The position numbers were made by a program, and so were the translations under genes. The notes under the pieces are model-generated. The model searched no databases, was not told the DNA's origin, and saw only the letters and a program-made list of their open reading frames with translations. From Prinia subflava (taxonomy: Eukaryota; Chordata; Aves; Passeriformes; Cisticolidae), in the NCBI RefSeq assembly GCF_021018805.1, contig NC_086251.1, positions 39,192,767 through 39,256,766 of the forward strand: a DNA stretch of 64,000 nt, given 5' to 3'. Shown piece after piece: positions 36,974-49,660 of this stretch (the first letter of the stretch is position 1; each line of letters starts with the position of its first letter).

Positions 36974-39900
36974 TTGTTGATTTAGATTAACTAACACACT
37001 GTTGTATCTGAAACCTAGATACACACAGATCTTTTAGTTACTCATTTTTTAACATTTTTTGTTAGATTTTCTTGTGACATGATTTGATTCCAACCAGATA
37101 ATTTCCCTGACTCTATCTCAATCCAAATACTTTGATGATCCAGGACAGGCAGAACAGTTTTGGACTCTATGTTTTGTTGGTACAGCTAATGAAGGGGAAT
37201 GTTTTTAATAAGCATCTCCCTTTTTGTCCAAGTCAATTCTCTGTAAGGAGAAGCACACTGAGTTTACAATTATGCAGATCATCATATTTTGAGACACGGA
37301 AAATGAAAGCAGACCAATAAACTGCAATACATTTTCAATATACGGATATACTTTTTATTTCCTGAATAAAGACAAATACAAATGTGCAGTCTCAAAGAAG
37401 ACAAAATCACAGCTAAAACTTTAGGGACAAAGTTGCTATTAGGATCTTTTAATTAGTTTTCTTTGAACTTTTAAACATCCAGCTTTCAGAGTCAATGTCA
37501 GTTTTGACTGAAAGGTATCTAGAGACACCAAATTTAGCTAACAAAACTGATTGAAGAACCAAAAAGGCTGTCATTTCACACTTATTACAAGTTGTACTTA
37601 AGATGAAAGCTTAGATTTTACATGAATATAAAGAATGGCTTTGAGTGTACACTTTATAATTTCAAAACCTGTTCAGTATTTAGATAACTAGCTGCTGCAG
37701 TTGAGAGTTTGTTCTAATCTTAAGATTTTGAATGGTGGAGTTAAAAACAACCCTTCTTCCACTGATTTGATCTTACAGAAAAAACAAATCTACTTTAATA
37801 AATAGTGGCGCCATCTTTTCAGTTCTACCATTTCCAAACATTGGGGATAGAAATCATTGGATTTTTTTTTTTCAGATTTCTTTCTTTAAGTGAAATTAAT
37901 AAGAAATAGTCAAATAGAAAACAGATCTATTCAAATTACATGCCAACTGTTACTGGCATTTTCAGAAAAAACCTAATTTCTATAATATTTGCACAGAAGG
38001 TTGATCCCAGAATCCTTTTCCTAAATATTGCTTAAAATTCTGTTTTTTTCATCTAAATTTTCAATTCAAGTAAATACATTTAAAGGAAAAAATATTTCAG
38101 GAAAATAATATTTATAAAATAATCAAAGAGCATCCATATCCTGATAATCATAAGACAGATATAAAAATTTCTTCCAGGGAATAGAAAAAAAAGAAGACAA
38201 AAAAGAGACACTGTATGAAGTCCCAAATTGGTCATACATTTTGGTACTGGTCAATAAACTAGACCACCATATATAAACAAAACATTCCATTCAGCATTAT
38301 GTCAACCTTTAACAAAAAGATCATCAATCAACTGCAAATGCATGTTCTATGCACCTGTAAAATCTGATGGACATTCTTTCAAGTTTTTATTTCAACACTG
38401 TGTCTGTCAGAATTACCCCCCACTAAAAACTTATTATTAATGTTGGGAGAAGTTTTCCAAATGTCACCAAAATGAATTAGTATCACACTGAGCCCAAGAC
38501 TTAAGAGTCACCATGTGCATTTATGTATTTTCCCTCCCGTAATACTGACACATTTATATCTTTTCCATGTCTGCTCCAGGTCTGGTGAAACTGCACAGTA
38601 TGTGTCTCATTTATTTTGCTAGAACACAGTGACACATACAGGGATTTAGTTGCATGAAATTTGTTGAAAAATTGTTAGCAACAATTTCCACCTATAAGAT
38701 GCTCTAAATTAAAGTAAAGTAAGCAAAAAGATTTTTACTAATAGTATGACAAAGGGAGTTAAAATACCTATTCCACTACACATAGTTTCTAATGTGATGT
38801 TGGAACTTTGCAATGTTTCACATACACGTACAGGATGATGTGTTTGACACTAGAGGACTCATTTTCATGGTGGATAAAGCTGTAAGATCAAAAAAATGGA
38901 AACAAAACCTGGATAAATTAAGACTGGAAATAAAATACTTCTTAACACAATGATTGAACAATATGCTAAGTGCATGTGGATCCCTTGTCACTAGGATACA
39001 TGCTTTGAAAAAAGAAACAGAGCTAAGGAAGACATACAGTAGTTGTTTCATCAGAGAACTCAAAATAGTGCTTTCCTAATTTCACTCCTTTAAGTTATAT
39101 TCAGTTTACTACTTACAAACTTAGTTTCCAAGAGAGAGCTATAACATACTACAGCAGCAACACACTGTTGCTTATTTAGTTACTAATAAGGCTAAAAACC
39201 TTCAAGGTGAAACAGGCAATGGTGTTTCAAAGAAAAAAGGCTGGTTTTCATTTACACCTCCATTTCAAACATCATACATATGCATATGAACAATTTTCAG
39301 AACTATCCTCTTGAATTCTGTCTGTCTACTCCATCAACACATTAGATTAATCATTAAAGACATTACAATATTCTTGAGAAACTACACAATTTGGCATATA
39401 CATCCATCTTCCACAAGCAAAAACTGTACTTCTCAACTTCCTCTTTGCATATACAACATAAAAAAATACATTCTACAAGTGCATCAATTAAGTATGCCTG
39501 ATTTTCTGTAATCTAGCTAGATTTCTATTTCTGTTTTCCCTTACATCACTGATTCAATAATCCACTCTGGCACACTTTAGCCATCTACAATTTCTTTAGT
39601 CTTTATTTTGCAACTTAAAAGGTCTTTATTATGAAGAAAGCAGAATTCTGAAAAAATGAATGGTGACTCAGCTCAGACCTCTATTGATTTTATTTAAGTA
39701 CTTTATTAAAACATTAATAAAAGTCATTCAAAGTCACAATACAAGACCCTCATTCAGATTTTACTGGAGTGAAGTTCCACCTTCTAGAGACTTCAACAAC
39801 AGTTTGCCTGAAGAAAACCTCGCTGTAGGTTTCATGATTTGTCCTGAAGTAAAGAATAGTTACTTACTGTTAGTAAGGACACGGACAAAAAATGGACATA

Positions 39901-40032
39901 GACAATAGATTAAAAAGTGAAAAGAAGACTTTCACAAAGCAAGTTTTATGTCTTGTGTGGTTTAGGAATTCTTTGCTGGATCCTGGAATTGTTTCACTTG
40001 GACTAGGTGTTAGATTCTCTCCACAGCTGTGT

Positions 40033-40080
40033 GAATCCTGCAGGGTTCAGTTCACAAAATGAACCCCTGCAGTTTGATTC
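40033..40080 (+). other. Imperfect hairpin, 17 paired bases
   Basis: The arm at 40033-40049 (GAATCCTGCAGGGTTCA) pairs over its full length with 40060-40080, leaving only a one-base C bulge and a three-base TTT bulge. The loop is 10 nt (40050-40059). It is the longest fold-back I found by eye. It is shorter than a usual microRNA precursor stem, which needs about 22 paired bases in each arm. It could be a remnant of a palindromic element, a cis-acting RNA or DNA structure, or chance. Confidence 0.5.
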
Positions 40081-42211
40081 AGAAGGTTTGGAAAGGAGCC
40101 AATATTTCTTTGTTCACTTACAGATTAAAGCATATGGTCATCTCTTGAATTCTTAGCACCTTTACATTAAAACATTTATCCCTTCAATCACTAATGGATG
40201 AATGAAGGCAGCCCAAGGAGTCCTTCCATATGTGTACAAGGATGTAACTCACTCCAGTCTTTGAGTCCTCAGAGGATCTCACTATAAGCAGGAGGGATAG
40301 TAGAGCACTCTTGCTCTTATTTTACACCAGGGAACTCAAAAAACCCAAAGAGCTTCCAGATCTAGAAAGTAAGGTGACAAATGCTAAACAGACTCTAAAT
40401 CAAGCCATTCAAAAAAGACCACGAACAGACCACGAAATCACCAACTGGTAACTCGGATAATTCCACTCAAAGAGCAAGACTCTGAACTATGTTCTGAGGA
40501 TGCTGCGAATTAACAACTAAAGTCAAGTCCTGTAGATTTCCAGAGTCACTCTTTAATGAAAAAAATAAGCATTTCATCATTTGATGAATGGAGATGTTTG
40601 GCTATAAAAAGAATATTGGAGGGAAGTCACAGTGTAAATGGTGACAACCTTCATTAGAACAGACTGAGATTCCTTAAAACACCAGATCTGAAATAAGCTG
40701 TATTTTCTATTTGATTAAAATTTTTTGTGCATCTCTTCCACACTTCCCACTTCGCTTTTTTGCTCTGACCTACATATTTTATTTTTTTAACATCTTTTCC
40801 AGGAATAAAAACCTTGTAAAATATCTCCAGTACATAAAGTTATCTTTTTTACTTGTTTTGGCCTACAAGTGTAGCCATCTGTGGCTATCAAACACTGCAT
40901 TAAACAGAAATTTACATCCTGCTTTTGTGTCTCCTTTCAGCCTCTAGCAACATCAAATTAGACTGGAGTATTAGGTTACATTAGCAAATCATTTGTTCAC
41001 CAACTCTACAGCTAAACTATCATTTATATTAGTAGAGTTGTGTATCATATTACTCACATGCTGTGCTAGCTTCTAGCATTTCTACAAAACTGGCTGAGAA
41101 ATTAAAGTAAGTGATGAAGCTCATCACCTTGCATTGAAGGGGCTGGTGTTAATCCAAGGGTGAATCATCTTAAATCCTCTCCCTGGTGTGGCTGAAATGC
41201 CTGTATGTTTGTTAGTGATTAGGCATGATACTGCAGAAGCAATTTCTGAGAAATCTTCCATGTATGAAAATCTTGGTGAGTTTGGGAAGAAAGCTGTGAA
41301 CAGCAACGAATAGGAAAATTGAAGAAGAACCTAACTATTAAAACCCCAGAATGGCTGTGGGGAGATTCTCTCCTCTCTCCTTCACTAGGGAAGAAGAAAT
41401 AAGAGTTACATAAATAAAGCTTTTTTAATTCTATCAAAGATTTTCATTCGATGGATGGGTCTCAAATTTGAAAAACTAATTTTCTTTTCATTTTCCACTT
41501 CAGTAGCTCCTTCAACCAGTAATCTTCAAACCAAATTATTACAATTTGATCTCTAGGAGCCTGTACTTGAAAACTACTCTGAATATTTTGTGGAACATGG
41601 TAATAAAAACAAATCAAGACCTTTGCCTGTAAAATCATTTTATGCCTAATATTTGCTATGAATCAGGGGAGAAGAAGGTCTGGGTTTTACACTGTTGGAG
41701 ATCAGCTTCTCTGGATAGAAAAAACCAAGATATTTTCAAATGGGATGAGAATAAGCAGAAGAACCTTACCACTGAAGGCCCAGAAGCCTGGGATCATCAC
41801 TGGAAAAAATTCACCATCTGCACAGTCAAATTGAAGTTCATTAAATCAATTCTTTTGCCTTATTTTTCTGTCTTCATTATCTCAAACTTTAGTTTCGTGT
41901 GTTGGAACCATAATATCTTCTATGTACCCACACTGTAAAAAATACAGATCATCAGATATCCTTTATGTCTGTGTGCCTGACTGACAATTATTATGGTTAA
42001 TGTGCATCAAGGCAGCTCAAACACTCCGAGGCACTGAGAACACTGATAACAGTACAAAGTAAGTGTTAATTTATGAGCTGTTCTCTCTGCTTAATATAAA
42101 AGAGGGAATGCTTTTAAACCAGTGTTCTACAAGCTGAAAACTAATCTCCTTGTATGAGATGTCAGAATGAGGTAATATATAGCCAAGGAAAGCATCATTT
42201 AAACGCAGAAT

Positions 42212-42249
42212 GTTTGAATGTCTGATAAAAGTTTGAATGTCTGATAAAA
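42212..42249. repeat. Perfect 19-bp tandem duplication
   Basis: GTTTGAATGTCTGATAAAA occurs twice head to tail (42212-42230, 42231-42249) without a mismatch. The lack of divergence suggests a recent replication-slippage event, so it may be polymorphic. Confidence 0.9.
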
Positions 42250-42458
42250 ATCTTTAAGCAGATAGTTCATTGGAAGTAGTTTTCCTAATCAGAAAGGAAT
42301 GTTGTATTAAATCATCATATTTTGAGACAGTTTTGGGAAGCATATGTGTTGCAGATTTTCTACTAATTTGGAAGGCAGCAAGCCTCTGTGAATAGGAAGG
42401 CACACAAACCACATCTGGGAATGCATAAGTAGTCCTGTGGATGCTTCCATGAACCATG

Positions 42459-42481
42459 AATGCTGGCATAAAGCCAGCATT
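42459..42481. other. Perfect 9-bp inverted repeat with 5-nt loop
   Basis: AATGCTGGC at 42459-42467 is followed by ATAAA and its exact reverse complement GCCAGCATT. The stem resembles a rho-independent terminator only superficially: no T run follows, and the genome is eukaryotic. It may form a cruciform or an RNA hairpin, or may be chance. Confidence 0.5.
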
Positions 42482-43107
42482 AGGATGGAGTTTAGGTGTT
42501 AGATCTAAAAATGATTCAGCACATGTGGCCACACAACCAGTAGTCTTTAAAAATTACATTTTATCAACTACATATATAAGTCTTGCGAATCTATGAATTT
42601 GGTCAGAATCCTACTTATTTTGTTTTGAATAGAACAATTGCTATTCCTGCTCTTATATAATAGCAGGAAGAGAAATAAAGCTGGTGGGTGAAAAAGAGAG
42701 ACTACTTCTCTTAAAAGCACTTTTATATAGGAAATACATCTATGATAGTAATGATACATAGATGGCTGTATTACCAAGTTGCCAGAAAAAGAAACATTGT
42801 TTGGGCTCCAAACTGAGCTTTCCATGTCATAAATTATCTGTATTTCCATCCAATTTAAGCACTGTTTGACCCTCTTGAGTTTCAGTGCATGTTTTAAAGA
42901 ATGACTGCAAAAATTTCAAACCACTGACATTGTACTTTACATTCAGTTAGAGACAGGCTCAGTGTCATCCAACTGCACATACTACAATAAAAGCAGTGAA
43001 CTTGCTGAGGCTCTGTGCATGAAATAAGGCTGAGGACAGTGTTTGCCACTCTTCACTGGCATAACCTGACCATGGTGTAGGCTAATTCAGGTTGTTAACC
43101 CATATGA

Positions 43108-43300
43108 TTATAAGAATGGCTGTAGTGGGCCAGAATAAAACTCCATCTAGCCCAGTACCTGACAGCAGATGTTTGACGGGTTAAAAACAGAGTGAGCAGA
43201 GTGCTACCCTTCCCCTCCACAACAGGCTTCACTAATTTACAGCTGAGGGACTCCCCACACCAGAGGTGGTTCCTTCTGTATTTCATATTCCTCAGGATTT
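43108..43300 (-). mobile_element. Old CR1-family 3' end (reptile/bird ancient subfamily)
   Basis: The plus strand shows the reverse complement of the 3' region typical of older CR1 subfamilies: ATAAGAATGGCTGTAGTGGG (consensus form: a TAAGAA block, then GGCCATACTGGGTCAGA), then CCATCTAGCCCAGTACCTG and GACAGCAGATG. Further right come CAGCTGAGGGACTCCCCACA and CCAGAGGTGG with TGTATTTCATATT, in the expected order and spacing. Divergence is high. The element may continue to about 43440, but I cannot align that part with confidence. No coding frame survives. Confidence 0.75.
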
Positions 43301-44069
43301 CTTCACAAAACTAAAAGTCTTGCCCCCCGTACATGTCCCGCTGTATGAATACTGCTTCATGGTGAACCTTGCCACCATGCCCAGAATCTTGCCAAGTTCT
43401 AACATGTCTTTATAGAGGCAGAGGGGGGCAGTAACCTCATATGGTCTTCAAAATACAGTAATACAACAGCTGTACAAAGAAACATAAATTTTGTTGTTTT
43501 GTTTTATATTCCCTTGCAAGTAATTACTAACATTGAATTGGATTTCTTTTGATTGATACTAAGCTAATGTTTTTGCAGGACTACTATTTCTATTTGTATA
43601 TTTTGCTAAAGGAATATAGTACAAATATTTTTACTTCTCATTAGAAGTATTATGAGTCCAAGATCTTACTAGTGAGTGACGAGATGTCTCAAACTCTGTC
43701 TTTTCATATGTAAGGAACACCTCACCTTCTCTGCCTATTGACAGCAACCTACACTGATTTTATCTAACTTTCTTTCATAAAGCCATGAAATGGCTAATTT
43801 ATGCTTCATTTTCTTCAGCTAATTATCCAATATAAATATGTTTTCCTTATTTTCTGCCAGTTTCTTAAACACCTTTTGATGAGGACCCTCCTTAAAAGTC
43901 TCTTAAAAATCCAGCTATGCTACATTATTTGTACACACTTCTTTTGACTCCCTCTGAAATCCCATAAGTCACTTGTTGGTCAGCAGAGGCACACTATATA
44001 AATTGTTTAAGCAACTTGGCTAATTTTCAAGAAAGAGCATTGGAGGATGCACAGGTCCGCTGCCAGGTA

Positions 44070-44097
44070 GGTTCTCCATTCTATACTGTGGAGAACC
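44070..44097. other. Perfect 9-bp inverted repeat
   Basis: GGTTCTCCA (44070-44078) and its exact reverse complement TGGAGAACC (44089-44097) enclose a 10-nt loop. No conserved context or known structured RNA is recognised. Confidence 0.5.
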
Positions 44098-46516
44098 ACA
44101 AGCAGACAGTAAAAGTATCTCAAAGCAGAACAACTGAACAGAAAATGCATTTTGGTCTAAATCTCAGTTCTACTTACAGAACTAGTTTTATGGGTTGGGA
44201 TAGATGCTAATGCAGGGTATTCTTATTACAGTCACTATTTATTCACAGTAAAAGTAAATGGAGTTATTAAGTTCTTTTAAGTAATGAGGCAGGTGAAATA
44301 AAATCAGTCCTCACCCTAGAGATCGGCACATAAAAACAAATGTGCGCAGAGATGTTTGATTGTGTAAGTTTGCCCACCAATTAAAGAAACAGCAAGAAAC
44401 CCAAGAAAAGCTTATGAAAAAAACAACAAAGTGGTGCTGAACACAAATGGATGTTTTGTAATCCTGGGATTTCAGATTTTGCACTTTCTGCTCTCACCAG
44501 TGTGGCTATCCAAAGAGATGTACTAACACGAGGAGGAAAGGGGGATACAAAAGACAATTTTTCTTCCTGCCAATTTTGTATTGGAAAAATGCCTGGAGAA
44601 GCTGAAGGAATGATACTGAGAGACAGCAAACAAGATCCTATACATGGACTAGAGGGCGGATATGCAGAACTGGGGGTAAAAAACCACAAAATATCCAAAC
44701 TCTGTACCTGGCACAACCCTAGAAATGAATAGTAAAACATATCATATTTGTCCACGTGCCACTAATTCTATAAAAGAAAGAGTCAATGTGGATTTCAGAG
44801 AGGCAAGTTGTATCTTACAAGACTATTACCTCAAACATCGCTAATCAGTAAATAAGAGTAAATTGATTGACAGAGATGGGGTGCAGGAAGTCCATTTTGT
44901 GATTACCAGAAGCAAGGAAAGATACTAGAAGAAACATTCCTAACCATTTACTCATGTTGTGAGAGGGAGCTCACTGGACATTTGCTTTGAGCCAGTGGAT
45001 GCATTCCAATCTCATCCTTTTCTCACATAATTTATTGAAGCTGGACAGTTCTGAGGCTTCCAACCCTCTGCTAGATCTGGTTATGATTGGCAAAAGATTG
45101 AAAAAGTTATGAAGGGGAGTGAAGAAAAGGCAACAAGAGAGACACACAGCAGGAATACACGAGCCTTCTTTCTTCACATTCCTAAATTATTCCAGCAAAA
45201 GCTTCTGCTGAAGACTTGGCCACGGTTTGTATCTTGAAACCATTTAGAATGTAAAAGGACATTTTTCATTGTCTTCAAACATATTTGGATTTAATGATAA
45301 AAATCCCATTGAGAGCATTTTTGTCTTTTAGTTATATGTTCTGTTTCCTGTGATACAGTGAAAATTAAAGATCCCAAACCTACACAATATTTTTACTGAT
45401 TCTTCAGTATTTACTCTTCCGATTTAAGTATGGAAAGGAAGATAATGATCTTAATTAGGGTCATCAAGTCATTTGGCTCATAAGATGTATTATCTTAGCT
45501 GATTTCATATAGATTTTTGCTAGTTTCACATGCTTATCTTACTAAAATCCCTTGTTATTACAAAGCAAGGAACTGACCCTACCCTATATTCAAGTGTACT
45601 CTGATTTAGTAGGGCAGAATTATATACTAGGACATATGCAAACATAGACTTTACATATGCATACTATGAAATTCAAAACTGTTGCCTCATTACATTGTGA
45701 AGTTAAATTTCAAAGCTGAATCACATCAAAACATTGGAAAAAAAATCCCATACTGAACCCTGCAGCTTGAACATATTTCCTAGTAAAAATGTACTGTTGT
45801 TTTGAGTTGTAAAAGATGGTTTAGAAAAAAAATAGGACCATCTGTAAATAATGGCATTAAAATACCGCTACAGATTAAAACAAACTCCTAGCATCAAGTG
45901 CAGAACACAATTTACAGAGATCCCTAACAACATTTAGATGGAAGTACAGTCAGTGTCTTTAAAGTAACTGGGTCTGGGTAAGAAGTCACAGGGAAAACCT
46001 CTGTGGCACAGGAAGTCCTTTCACTTTTCAGAACGTGATTCATCATGCTGGGGAAACGGCAGGAAAGTAACCTACTACTACTTAATAGGCTTCTGCATAG
46101 CAAGTTGCTTTGAAGCAGCAGCTGCCCACAGTAAATTTCGCTGACCCTTAGAGCCTTTCTCCAAGTTTTCCAACTGTTTTGTCTCCTGAGTTACAACTCA
46201 GTGTTAGGTCCAAGTCACTAGCACCTGACAAAACTCAGAAGCTCCAACAATGTGAGAATCTAAAGCTTTCAGGGATGTTGTCTTTTCCATTCAACACCAG
46301 CAGAGAGACCTGATGCCATTACATTTACTAATAGAGAAACTTTTCTCCCTCTGAAATAGGGGCTATTTTAGAGGATGGCATCACACAACATGCAGGTGCA
46401 CTATTAAAGAATGTAAGAGAAATAAAATGTTAGATTGCTGGCACAGTAATTAGCACGGTGTCATGATACCATGCTCTACATTTTATTCATTAAACCTTAA
46501 ACATGTAGCACTTCTG

Positions 46517-46537
46517 TTTTCACCAAAGTGGTGAAAA
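46517..46537. other. 21-bp palindrome (9-bp arms, 3-bp centre)
   Basis: TTTTCACCA, AAG, TGGTGAAAA: the arms are exact reverse complements. It sits between two homeodomain-type sites (TAATTAG at 46447-46453 and CAATTAATTA at 46591-46600) and near a nearly palindromic GGTGTCATGATACC at 46457-46470. Such texture is compatible with a dimeric transcription-factor site in a regulatory element, but nothing in the sequence proves function. Confidence 0.35.
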
Positions 46538-48550
46538 TAAATATTAACATGCAATTATAGAGAATGGCAGGATAGCACACCCTAACATATCAATTAATTA
46601 AGCCTTATATTAGTTATTTACTCAGGACCTGCTAATCAAATGCACTCCTGCATTTTTTGTTCCAGTGCCTGTGAACTCAGTGCCAGCAAATTACTTGTTC
46701 TGCCTCACTTCCTCCTTAAACCATTCCTTCTCACCAGAGTTTGTGAAACTGAAGACATTACACCACTCTCCTTCAAACAAATCCTATCATTGTCCCCTCC
46801 TGTCCTTGTTGACATCAGGTGTCACCTTTCTTCTTGCCTCTCCTTATCTGTTTTCTTTGAAGCCCTCCTCCTCTCATTTTTCCCAGTGCTGCTCATATGT
46901 CCCCTTCCTGTCTTCCCCTCCCAATATCCATCTGCTATGGGTTCCAGGTGTGCCATAATATTCCCTTATTTAAAAACATAGCTTTCACAGTGCTACAGTC
47001 CATTCTTCTAGAATGAATAAACCACAACAAAATGAGAGATTAAAGATTTTTAAGAAGGTTCACTTCTTTTCTATAGATTTTGCAAATCAGGATATTAGTC
47101 ACTTTTCCCATTTTCTTGAACCTCTGAATTCCCATTAGCTTTTCAAATGGAATAGTTAGAGAATAAAAGTTTCATTTAGCTTCAACAGTGGTGAGTAATC
47201 TAGCCTGATATAAATGCTTGGCATGCTAATGTTAGTGTTGGAGCTACAGCTACACTGTTAATGTTCAAAGTTAGGTAGTGTTAAACACCAGAAATAGAAA
47301 CATGAAATACTATGGCTAGATTACCACTTGTCCTTTACACTTGCACATATTAAATGGAATGCAAATGTCCTCTTGGTTCCTCACATGAATAAAACGTGGT
47401 AGGGATCACATAATGGTAGAAAGAATACTCATTCCAAGTTCATCTGTCCTCAAATCACAAGTTGGTGGGGTAGCAGAAGAATATTTGCCTTCCTTGGAAA
47501 TTTGCCTGGGTGTTTAGAAAATGAATATAAAATTAGATTAAATTGCCACCAGGGTAGAGTAGACACAGACTGACCAAAATGATAAAGTCACAGTCAAGCT
47601 TTCAACTATGGATCCTTACATTTCCTTTCCCATCAAAGAATCATAAAGAGAATTCTCAAGGAAAATAATTCAAGAACAGTCTCCATCTGGAAAAAGAGAG
47701 AATGTATGAACTCAGATTAGATGACTCACCGGAATGAAACAATCCTAATTTGGAAAAGAAAGATCACCTTTGGAAATCAATTTTGAAATCCCATTCAAGG
47801 GGTAAAGTGCTTTTGAGTAGCTCATGCCATTGTTGACAACTGCAATTTGGGTAAAAAAAAGCAAGTTCAGTTTTAAATGAGAATACAAAAATACCACTCA
47901 ATCAAATCTCTGGCTCCTTCAGTTAAGACACTTCAGAGAAATCATAGGCAGAAACTAGACAGACACTGGCAAGTAAAAACACATTGTATATTATTCTCTG
48001 TTTTGTAACTTGCCTTCCAATTTTAAAGTCGAAATTATTACCACCCATCTTTTGTTGAAATCATGTTATTTTTTTTCTTTATCTTTTTAAATTCGTCTAG
48101 CATTCAGAGTAAGATGAGGTGAATGTGACATATGGAGATCCTAGGGACAGATCAAATCCAAGCCCTCCAGTATTACTCAAATTTAGTGCTATATGGGAAC
48201 CTCAGGAATTACAATTGCTTCTAATCAAACTGCAAACAGCATTTTGAGGACTGGTCTGAGAAGCAGATCTTGCTTTTAGCTGGCAGAAATAAATTAATTC
48301 CCTTTTGATGAAGATCAAAGAATAGCATAAGAGCCTACAATGCTCGGCTAACACCATTTTGTCACAGCAGCTCTAAAAATTATCCTAATATAAATAATAA
48401 ACTATGGTATTATAAATCTTTGAGCCAGTGTGATATCTTTAGTTCCATGCACGACTTTGGACCTTCTGGTTTTCTGGCCAGAGTAGTTTTAATTGACTCC
48501 TGTGATGCAAGTCTCGAATGAATTCACACAAATGCTCCTTCTTGTTCCAG

Positions 48551-48585
48551 GCGTGATGGCGCAAACAAGGGAGGAATGCAAAGCT
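48551..48585 (+). other. 35-bp exon-like segment with strong splice sites (candidate)
   Basis: A pyrimidine-rich acceptor (GCTCCTTCTTGTTCCAG, ending at 48550) and a near-consensus donor (GTGAGTAAA, from 48586) bracket 35 bp that hold two of the few CpG pairs in this area. Two of the three frames are open. One of them reads VMAQTREECKA through the segment and continues beyond the donor. The length is not a multiple of three, so inclusion would shift a frame. It could be a microexon, an exon of a long non-coding RNA, a cryptic exon or chance. No partner exon can be identified in the window. Confidence 0.22.
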
Positions 48586-49600
48586 GTGAGTAAAATAATT
48601 TCTTCAGTAGCAAATGATAGATCAGTATTTAAAGCTAAGCAAAGAAAACTCCAACTTAAGTGCACTAAAATTTCTCCTCTCACATTCTGCCATGCCATTA
48701 AGTGGATACAGTAACCACAACTTTTTTCCTATGGTACCAAAAGGAAAAAAAAACATAGAAAGGCTCTCGGCAAAGGCCATTTCAGTACTGCCAGATAGTA
48801 GCCAAATATTCCACAACAAGTTGCAAGACCTTCTTGTCCAATAAAAATGAAAGGTCCTGAGATACAAAAACTGAGTACCAAAGGCTGAAAACAGTTTGAA
48901 ATTAGTTTTTTAACAGATGCAGCCAAATAATTTTGTGAGCATCAACCTACTTCTGATGGCATAGAAGAAAAATACATGTAGTTAAATTAGTATATTCCTG
49001 AGGAGTTCTTCTGGAGCAATTTTTATATGGATAATGCAAATTTCCTTTTTTGATACCTGCCAATTTTCCAACAGTTTTAGGATGTGGACAAAATGACATC
49101 TTTTTTTTGATACCTGGACTTATCTTTTGATTTTGTTTATTATTCAGTTAAGTAAGGCAAAAAGGTATTTATTTCATGCCTGTCTGTAATTTTTTTTTCA
49201 ATTAGGGAAATCAACCTAGTATAGAATAATGAAGTTACTGGTTTCTGGAGAGTAGAAAGATACCAAAGCCAATACCAAGACACCAAATTTACAACTGTGT
49301 GCAGAAAATGTTTTTCTTTTCTTATTTCTCATTTTCAATTACGATTTCAAGCTATGTATGTTGTTTAATACAGAACATCATATTCCACTAATGAAGACAG
49401 AACATTCAAGGCCTCGTTTGTGCATTTTATATCAATAACATAAATAAATCCTTTCTTTTACTTCAAGGTTTAAAATTAATATCTGAAAACAAACAACCCT
49501 TCCCTCACCCCCTTCCCCCCAATGAATTAGCCTCAACACTCTAAAGAATGCACAGCAATCAACAATCAAATACATGGAAGAGAAATGAACATTACTGACA

Positions 49601-49660
49601 TATGATATTTTATAAAACAATATATATTTTATATATAAACCAAAATTTTATATATTAAAG
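49601..49660. repeat. AT-rich low-complexity tract
   Basis: About 60 bp composed almost only of A and T, with TATATATTTTATATATAAA-like runs and a second ATTTTATATATTAAA block. It is a simple sequence likely to vary in length. Confidence 0.7.

Larger units (their letters stand above)
36974..43107. other. Non-coding DNA with small hairpins and a tandem duplication
   Basis: Unique AT-rich sequence. It contains the imperfect hairpin at 40033-40080, the 19-bp tandem duplication at 42212-42249 and the perfect 9-bp hairpin at 42459-42481, each listed separately. Frames such as 41642-41938 (98 codons) and 42254-42532 (minus, 92 codons) have no recognised product. Confidence 0.6.

Noticed and set aside
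42459..42481. Hairpin as a transcription terminator
   Set aside because: No T run follows and the DNA is eukaryotic, so an intrinsic bacterial-type terminator makes no sense here.
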